Shown in pieces: positions 60,644 to 64,000 of a stretch of DNA of 64,000 nt. A program made the translations under genes and the position numbers. The notes beneath the pieces are model-generated. The model was not told the origin of the DNA. It did no database searches and worked only from the letters and a program-made list of their open reading frames with translations. Position 1 is the first letter of the stretch, and every line of letters starts with the position of its first letter. Origin of the DNA: Streptomyces maremycinicus. Lineage in GTDB: Bacteria > Actinomycetota > Actinomycetes > Streptomycetales > Streptomycetaceae. The stretch lies in the NCBI RefSeq assembly GCF_001184025.1, contig NZ_BBYG01000016.1:372001-436000 (forward strand). Direction: 5' to 3'.

Positions 60644-60679
60644 CCACTGACAAGCGAATCGTGACAGTCGCCACTGACA
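60644..60679. promoter_or_regulatory. Direct repeats CCACTGACA between divergent ORFs
   Basis: CCACTGACA occurs at 60644-60652 and 60671-60679, 27 bases apart, with GTGACAGTCG between. They lie between the possible minus-strand gene (60623) and the 44-residue ORF (60764). They may be paired operator or activator sites. Confidence 0.4.
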
Positions 60680-60763
60680 GAAGGGGGGCCGATGAGGAAC
60701 TCTCCCCCAAAGGGTCTACCTCCGTGAGAACGCGGAACCCGGTAGCTCCTGAAGGAGGCAGCC

Positions 60764-60898
60764 ATGCGCCGTACGACCGTGCAGAAGCCCCTGAAGAAGA
60801 CGGACTCCCGCCGGATCCGTGACGAGGTGGAGGAACGGCCCGCAGGGCGCCCCGAGGTGCGCAAGGACATCGCACGCACCTGGTGGCCGGACGGCTGA
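60764..60898 (+). CDS. 44-residue basic small protein
   Basis: ATG 60764 is preceded by GAAGGAGG at five bases, one of the best ribosome sites in the window. The frame encodes 44 residues: MRRTTVQKPLKKTDSRRIRD, then EVEERPAGRPEVRKDIARTW, then WPDG and a TGA stop. It is highly charged, has no membrane helix, and ends with conserved-looking Trp-Trp-Pro-Asp-Gly. It is too short for standard gene finders. It has the look of a small conserved Streptomyces protein. The function is unknown. Confidence 0.65.
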   Translation: MRRTTVQKPLKKTDSRRIRDEVEERPAGRPEVRKDIARTWWPDG

Positions 60899-60970
60899 GC
60901 GACGGCGCGCTCCGTACGGCCTCTCCCGATCCGGCCTCTCCCGGCCTGCCCCCTCCCGGCCTGCCTCTTT

Positions 60971-61003
60971 CGGTCGGTCCGGCCGCTCTCGGTCGGTCCG
61001 GCC
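60971..61003. repeat. Short tandem repeat before the GNAT stop
   Basis: CGGTCGGTCCGGCC occurs at 60971-60984 and 60990-61003 (period 19), preceded by CCTCTCCCGGCCTGCC-like imperfect repeats from about 60919. The array lies just after the stop of the minus-strand GNAT gene. Confidence 0.75.
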
Positions 61004-61008
61004 CGCAT

Positions 61009-61473
61009 TCAGTCCAGCCGCTTGCGGTAGTGGACGCGGTCGTAGGGCCCGTCCACGCGCCGCTCCACGAGCACGTAGCCGTACTTCGGGTAGATCTTCC
61101 GGTTCTCCCACATCATCGCGTTCGTGCAGAGCCTCACCTCGGACAGGCCCAGCGCACGCGCGTGCGCGTCCACGAAATGCAGCAGCCGCCGCCCGACGCC
61201 CCTTCCGTGGGCGTCGGGGCGGACGGCGACGCTGTCGACGTAGAGGTGGTCGGTGAACGCCTCGACCACCACCAGACCGGCCACCCCGCCGCCACCGGGC
61301 GGCTCGTCGGTCACGAACACCTTCCCCGCGGCCACATCGGCCGCGTGGTCCGCCTCCATGGGCCGCGGAACCTGCCCGATGCGCTCGATGTACGGCGTGT
61401 ACGCCGCGTCCGTCACGGCCTTCACGGCCGGCACGTCGGCCGCCGTGGCGGGCCGGATCCCCTCGCTCGTCAT
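61009..61473 (-). CDS. GNAT family N-acetyltransferase
   Basis: The product is 154 residues. LYVDSVAVRPDAHGRGVGRRLLHFVDAHA carries the acetyl-CoA loop (RGVGRR), and ENRKIYPKYGYVLVERR the closing strand. VTDAAYTPYIERIGQVPRPM is a substrate-side region seen in small GNATs. The acceptor is unknown. It starts with ATG 61473 with only a weak AGG site. Confidence 0.92.
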   Translation of the reverse strand: MTSEGIRPATAADVPAVKAVTDAAYTPYIERIGQVPRPMEADHAADVAAGKVFVTDEPPGGGGVAGLVVVEAFTDHLYVDSVAVRPDAHGRGVGRRLLHFVDAHARALGLSEVRLCTNAMMWENRKIYPKYGYVLVERRVDGPYDRVHYRKRLD

Positions 61474-61625
61474 GCCCTGGACGTTACCTACCTGATCCCA
61501 GTCTCAGCGCTTCCTTAAGGCGACCCTAAAGATCGCCGCGGACCGTCCCGAGCAGCCGATTTCGCGGTTTCTTGGTTCCGGCACACATCAGGCCACCACC
61601 TGTTCCGGTTCCGAGGAGTTCCCCC

Positions 61626-62702
61626 ATGCCCGCACGCCGCAAGGCCGCCGCCGTCGCCTCCGTCGCCTCCGTCGGACTGATCCCGGCGGCCCTGACCCTG
61701 CTGTCCGCGGCGCCCGCGGCCGCGCACGGGTCGATGGGCGATCCGGTCAGCCGGGTCGCCCAGTGCTACGCGGAAGGCCCGGAGAGCCCGAAGTCGGCCG
61801 CGTGCCGGGCCGCGGTCGCGGCGGGCGGCACGCAGGCGCTGTACGACTGGAACGGCATCCGCATCGGCGACGCGAACGGCCGCCACCAGGAGCTGATCCC
61901 GGACGGCAAGCTGTGCAGCGCGAACAACGAGGAGTTCAAGGGGCTGGACCTGGCCCGCGCCGACTGGCCGGCGACGAGCGTCGGCAGCGGCTCGTACACC
62001 TTCAAGTACCGCGTGACCGCCCCGCACAAGGGCACCTTCAAGGTCTACCTCACCAAGGCGGGCTACGACCCCGCCGGGCCGCTGGCCTGGTCGGACCTCG
62101 ACCTGGAACACCCGGTGGCGACGGCCACCGACCCGGTCGCCTCGGGCGGCTTCTACACCTTCTCCGGGACCCTGCCCGAGCGTTCCGGCAAGCAGCTGCT
62201 GTACGCGATCTGGCAGCGCTCGGACAGCCCGGAGGCGTTCTACTCCTGCTCGGACGTCACCTTCCCCGGCACGGACACCGGGGCGGGAGCGGGGACCGGG
62301 ACCGGTGCCGCGCCGTCCGCCTCCGCGCCCTCCGAGGAGCAGATCGAGGACGGTGCCGACAAGTCGACGATCGAGCACCACGGTCACGGGGACGACGACG
62401 CCACCACGACGACGGACCCCACGGACGGTCCGACGACCGATCCGACCACCGGGCCGGCCGCGGCGACGGAGCCGTCCGCCACGGCCGGGGCGGCCGGGAC
62501 GGCCGGGACGGCCGGGGCGGCCAACGAGCCGAGGGCGGCCGGTGCCGGATCGGGATCGGGCAAGAGCCTCGCCGAGACCGGCGGCGACGGCAGCGCCCCC
62601 TACCTCGCGGTGGGCGGCGCGGCCGTCCTGGCGCTGGGCGCGGCGCTGTTGTTCGGCTCGGTGCGCAGGCGGGCGGTGAGCGGCGGGCGGCACGGCCGCT
62701 GA
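61626..62702 (+). CDS. Wall-anchored lytic polysaccharide monooxygenase (AA10)
   Basis: The product is 358 residues from ATG 61626. After a signal peptide (about 1-33), the mature chain starts at His34 (HGSMGDPVSR). With His134 (TAPHKGTF), it forms the copper histidine brace that oxidatively cuts cellulose or chitin-like chains. The catalytic domain ends near 225. A Thr/Asp/Ala-rich linker follows, then LAETG at 315-319, a hydrophobic helix and RRRAVSGGRHGR. That is a class E sortase signal, so the enzyme should be covalently attached to the wall. The link to hyphal surface glycans is inference. Confidence 0.93.
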   Translation: MPARRKAAAVASVASVGLIPAALTLLSAAPAAAHGSMGDPVSRVAQCYAEGPESPKSAACRAAVAAGGTQALYDWNGIRIGDANGRHQELIPDGKLCSANNEEFKGLDLARADWPATSVGSGSYTFKYRVTAPHKGTFKVYLTKAGYDPAGPLAWSDLDLEHPVATATDPVASGGFYTFSGTLPERSGKQLLYAIWQRSDSPEAFYSCSDVTFPGTDTGAGAGTGTGAAPSASAPSEEQIEDGADKSTIEHHGHGDDDATTTTDPTDGPTTDPTTGPAAATEPSATAGAAGTAGTAGAANEPRAAGAGSGSGKSLAETGGDGSAPYLAVGGAAVLALGAALLFGSVRRRAVSGGRHGR

Positions 62703-62725
62703 GCCGTCGCCACCCCCTCGGAACT

Positions 62726-62764
62726 CCGGGGCCTGACCGGCGGCTCAGGTCGGACAGGCCCCGG
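62726..62764. terminator. Convergent-gene hairpin terminator
   Basis: CCGGGGCCTG (62726-62735) pairs perfectly with 62755-62764 across a 19-base loop. It lies between the LPMO and lipase stops and can serve both. Confidence 0.75.
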
Positions 62765-62786
62765 CGGAACATCTCGCGCGGACCAG

Positions 62787-62826
62787 TCAGCTCGTCAGCT
62801 GTTCAGCTCGTCAGCTCGTCAGCTGA
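62787..62826. repeat. Five tandem 8-base units across the lipase stop codon
   Basis: TCAGCTCG, TCAGCTGT, TCAGCTCG, TCAGCTCG and TCAGCTGA follow in register from 62787 to 62826. The lipase stop (complement of TCA at 62819-62821) lies in the last unit, and every unit would give another in-frame-type TGA on the minus strand. Confidence 0.9.
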
Positions 62827-63712
62827 AGACGGACGCGCAGGTGGTGGCGGTGGCGTGGGCCGGGTCGAGCGCGTTGGCCACCTCGTGGAAGGCGAGCCGG
62901 TCGAACAGACCGATCGCCAGGTGCTCGGAGAGGTCCAGCGGGCACAGGTCCTGGAGCAGGACGTTGCGCACGTCGGATCCGCTGAGGTACTGGGTGCGCC
63001 ACGGTGTGACGACCTCGTCGTACTTGGTGGCGATGACGGTGTAGCGGACGCCCGCGACGGTGTCGCCGCCCGCGTTGAGCTTGGTCAGGAAGGCCGATCC
63101 GGCGACCTGGTCGGCGAGGCCGGGCGTGGCGGCCGAGAGCAGGTCCTCGGCGCCCGGGAAGTAGGGCAGCAGGTTGGCGAGTCCGCTCAGTGTGGTGCCG
63201 TGGTTGTCGGGGGCGATGCCGACGAGCGCGTTGACCTTGGCGGCTCCGCCGAGGAACTTCAGGTAGTAGCGCGGCATCATGCCGCCCTGTGAGTGGCCGA
63301 CGAGGTCGGCCTCGGCGGCGCCGGTCGCGGCGAGCACCTTGTCGACGAAGGCGGACAGCTGCGCGGCCGACCTGTCGATGGGGCCGAGGCCGTTGAAGAG
63401 CGGGACGCCCGGCAGTTGGCCGTAGTCGACGGAGAAGACGCAGTAGCCCCGGACCGTGAGGTAGGGGGCGAGGGCCAGCCAGTTGTCGATCGAGTTGCCG
63501 AAGGTGCCGTGCACGAGGACGACGGGCCGGGGGTGGGCGGCGGAGGGCTTGCAGCGGTAGTCGTTCCAGCCACTCGACGAAGCGGTGGCGGTGGCTGTGC
63601 CGGTGGCGGTGGCGGTGGAGTCGGCGTGAGCTGCGGTGGCGGGGACGGTGACGGCCGCGGCGGCCAGCAGCAGTGCGGCGAGCGGTCTGAGCGCGCGTTT
63701 CCAGGGCAGCAT
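62819..63712 (-). CDS. Secreted triacylglycerol lipase/esterase
   Basis: The product is 297 residues with an AAGGAG ribosome site. A signal peptide (about 1-30) is followed by a Thr/Ala repeat (TATATGTATATASS) and the alpha/beta-hydrolase domain. HGTF at 69-72 forms the oxyanion hole, and Ser141 in GHSQGG is the nucleophile. It resembles Streptomyces lipases of the lipase 2 type. A Crp-like TGTGA-N6-TCACG site lies 48 bases before the start. Confidence 0.93.
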   Translation of the reverse strand: MLPWKRALRPLAALLLAAAAVTVPATAAHADSTATATGTATATASSSGWNDYRCKPSAAHPRPVVLVHGTFGNSIDNWLALAPYLTVRGYCVFSVDYGQLPGVPLFNGLGPIDRSAAQLSAFVDKVLAATGAAEADLVGHSQGGMMPRYYLKFLGGAAKVNALVGIAPDNHGTTLSGLANLLPYFPGAEDLLSAATPGLADQVAGSAFLTKLNAGGDTVAGVRYTVIATKYDEVVTPWRTQYLSGSDVRNVLLQDLCPLDLSEHLAIGLFDRLAFHEVANALDPAHATATTCASVFS

Positions 63713-63759
63713 CGGGTGATCTCCTTGCGGCTCAAGGGAGGTGCGATGGCCTTACGCCC

Positions 63760-63775
63760 TGTGACCCGGATCACG
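63760..63775. promoter_or_regulatory. Crp-like palindrome upstream of the lipase gene
   Basis: TGTGACCCGGATCACG fits the TGTGA-N6-TCAC(A/G) pattern of cAMP-receptor-protein sites and lies 48 bases before the lipase ATG. Streptomyces Crp sites follow the same GTG-N-C...G-N-CAC plan. The match is to the general consensus only. Confidence 0.4.
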
Positions 63776-63884
63776 AGGATGCTGTTCACTCGTCAAGTTA
63801 CGGGCGAGTAGCTGAACTGTGAAGTTACGCGTCGGTAAAAACTTCCAGTGGTAGCCACCGCCGACCGGGATCACTGATATGCCG

Positions 63885-64000
63885 TCACCAAGTGGGCCTG
63901 ACGGGGCCATCGGGGGCAATGCGTGACAACTGGTCGCGCAGAACGCGCACTTCCGCCTCGCCGAGCACGGCGGCCCACGCCCGCACCGCCTCGGCGGCCG
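63885..64000 (-). CDS. C-terminal end of a MarR-like regulator, partial
   Basis: The last 38 residues are visible before the right edge. They read VRAWAAVLGEAEVRVLRDQL and then SRIAPDGPVRPTW followed by TGA. The helix with spaced Leu/Arg and the terminal RIAP-like end fit the C-terminal helix of MarR-family regulators. Too little is seen to be sure. Confidence 0.4.
   Translation of the reverse strand, partial: AAEAVRAWAAVLGEAEVRVLRDQLSRIAPDGPVRPTW

Overview
The window is a high-GC (about 72% by eye) actinomycete chromosome segment, almost certainly from Streptomyces. The signs are codons ending in G/C, GTG/TTG starts, four-base ATGA/GTGA/TTGA overlaps, GGAGG-type ribosome sites, Tat and Sec exported enzymes, LAXTG-type wall-anchored proteins, many TetR regulators and a SoxR. 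From memory, the order soxR ... citrate transporter ... hmgA ... ECF sigma factor, protein kinase, SGNH lipase ... lytic polysaccharide monooxygenase, lipase resembles the SCO1690s-SCO1735 region of S. coelicolor. This was not checked. There are no rRNA, tRNA, CRISPR, phage or transposase features.

Region by region. 0-5 kb: the end of a molybdopterin oxidoreductase/cytochrome b pair, a DMT permease, a Nudix hydrolase, two DUF202 membrane proteins, a quinone-oxidoreductase-like enzyme and a His-rich small protein. 5-11 kb: an acyl-CoA set (phosphotransferase, acyl-CoA dehydrogenase; SDR, acyl-CoA ligase, TetR). 11-19 kb: an exported penicillin-acylase-like Ntn hydrolase, a BKACE-like enzyme, an RNA ligase and soxR. 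19-28 kb: MaoC, TetR, acyl-CoA dehydrogenase, a second TetR, an ArsR-like/DMT pair and an alcohol/aldehyde dehydrogenase operon. 28-37 kb: an orphan ABC ATPase, a class F sortase with a surface protein, MFS and CitMHS carriers, a formate-dehydrogenase-like molybdoenzyme with its TetR, and a lipoprotein. 37-42 kb: hmgA with a GntR, a restriction-enzyme-like specificity-domain protein and a class III CoA transferase. 42-51 kb: rskA-sigK divergent from DUF4331-TPR-NicO, then a Ser/Thr kinase. 51-57 kb: SGNH lipase, subtilase, and two glycosyltransferases with a polysaccharide deacetylase. 56-64 kb: an AAA ATPase, DUF72, a GntR, GNATs, DUF402, a 44-residue ORF, a wall-anchored LPMO, a lipase and a MarR-like fragment.

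Three patterns link the genes. First, TetR-type operators recur about 40-50 bases before start codons. CATACCGACYGGT lies before three transcription units. A second motif (TAGCRYTGMTAGTTTTC) is shared by the 21.8-kb divergent promoter and the alcohol/aldehyde dehydrogenase operon. A third palindrome type lies before maoC and its TetR neighbour. Second, both sides of the sigK-DUF4331 intergenic region carry similar CCA(A)TCC...CGWAT promoter-like elements, so sigK-rskA and DUF4331-TPR-NicO probably form one regulon. Third, several gene 3' ends carry short tandem duplications that include the stop codon (19.5, 24.5, 58.4 and 62.8 kb) or lie just beyond it (3.7 and 61.0 kb), with a larger repeat block at 16.1 kb.

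No large gene cluster of a wholly new kind was found. The least understood units are the sigK/DUF4331/TPR/NicO regulon, the class F sortase with its atypical substrate, the tandem-repeat His-rich protein and the repeat-rich gene ends.
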